The notes under the pieces were generated by a model, which was not told the origin of the DNA, did not search any database, and worked only from the letters and a program-made list of their open reading frames with translations. A DNA stretch of 64,000 nt from contig JAEPQD010000002.1 in assembly GCA_017642695.1 (NCBI GenBank), forward strand, positions 248,001-312,000, in the 5' to 3' direction. The translations under genes and the position numbers were made by a program. The stretch is from Parvibaculum sp. Lineage in GTDB: Bacteria > Pseudomonadota > Alphaproteobacteria > Parvibaculales > Parvibaculaceae. Position 1 is the stretch's first letter. Each line of letters opens with the position of its first letter. Below, piece after piece: positions 63,740-64,000 of this stretch.

Positions 63740-64000
63740 ATGAGCGCCGACGCGAAGAACCATGCGCGCGCTGTTGCCCGCGAGCGCCGCGATGCTGCCC
63801 ATTTGGCTCTAGGGGTCGAGGGGGCATCCCGGATCGCAGATCATTTTCTTTCCGCAATTCCGCTTGAGCCGACAGATTGTATCGCGGGCTACGTCGCCTT
63901 CGGCAGCGAGGCCGATCCCTCCGAACTTCTCTCCCGTCTCTCTGTCGCGGGCTATTCCTGCGCCTTGCCGCGCGTTGCCGTCCGGAACCGACCGCTCACA
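63740..64000 (+). CDS. 5-formyltetrahydrofolate cyclo-ligase, N-terminal part (runs off the right edge)
   Basis: 87 codons open to the last base from ATG 63740. The pattern ARERRDAAHLALGVEGASRIADHFL, IAGYVAFGSEADPSELLSRLSVAGYSCALPRV matches the start of the YgfA/MTHFS family, which turns 5-formyl-THF into methenyl-THF with ATP. The active-site and C-terminal parts lie beyond the window. It follows 6S RNA, as in other proteobacteria. Confidence 0.88.
   Translation, partial: MSADAKNHARAVARERRDAAHLALGVEGASRIADHFLSAIPLEPTDCIAGYVAFGSEADPSELLSRLSVAGYSCALPRVAVRNRPLT

Overview
The window looks like the chromosome of a GC-rich alphaproteobacterium. It carries several families largely confined to that class: RcdA (DUF1465), TrcR (DUF1013), DUF1192, DUF4164, a COQ9-type protein beside rpsU, the aa3-type oxidase subunit IV upstream of a three-gene pnt operon, and the zapA / 6S RNA / 5-formyltetrahydrofolate cyclo-ligase arrangement. 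A class III alkylsulfatase, PrpE, a DUF1302 porin-like protein and acyl-CoA ligases fit a hydrocarbon- or surfactant-using, Parvibaculum-like bacterium; that genus guess is inference. No tRNA, rRNA, prophage, transposase or CRISPR array was seen.

Layout. 1-4.7 kb: the start of an HNH-like gene leaving the left edge, a TetR gene divergent from a small membrane protein with tandem operators between them, a sigma-54 response regulator and an OmpA-type lipoprotein. 4.8-9.5 kb: PepF peptidase, UbiB-like kinase, thioesterase, alpha/beta hydrolase. 9.6-14.2 kb: pnt transhydrogenase operon with a Fur-like box, then small genes. 14.2-17.9 kb: iron uptake (TonB receptor, PepSY protein, small membrane protein). 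17.9-25 kb: TrmB regulator, a small membrane protein beside a nitrilase-family enzyme, rpsU, def, COQ9, two tandem PAS-like paralogues, purEK. 25-32 kb: alkylsulfatase with a 20-bp palindromic operator, M23 protein, GGDEF protein, two YdcH-like proteins around ubiX, acyl-CoA ligase.

32-35.6 kb holds an unusual array of membrane and PH-like proteins built from repeated modules, its last member frameshifted. REP-like palindromes lie on either side of the array plus the adjacent prpE. 37.8-47.1 kb: SDR, DUF1302 protein, a three-gene ECF sigma operon resembling the CnrYXH plan, trcR, a Tat-exported SYLF protein, quinone oxidoreductase, DUF1192, a candidate small RNA with a CtrA-like promoter, rcdA and rpmE. 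47.4-53.7 kb: ABC exporter, paraoxonase-like esterase, and a MotA/MotB-like stator pair with two OmpA-like partners. 53.8-62.5 kb, all on the minus strand: suhB, efp, Sel1 protein, thiE and the carbon-metabolism block tkt-gap-pgk-fba. 62.8-64 kb: DUF4164, zapA, 6S RNA and the start of 5-formyltetrahydrofolate cyclo-ligase.

The parts most worth a second look are the small RNA before rcdA, the four-TM/PH-like module array, the stator-like cluster, and the small membrane protein that may belong to the styrene-oxide-isomerase/HabA fold beside a nitrilase.
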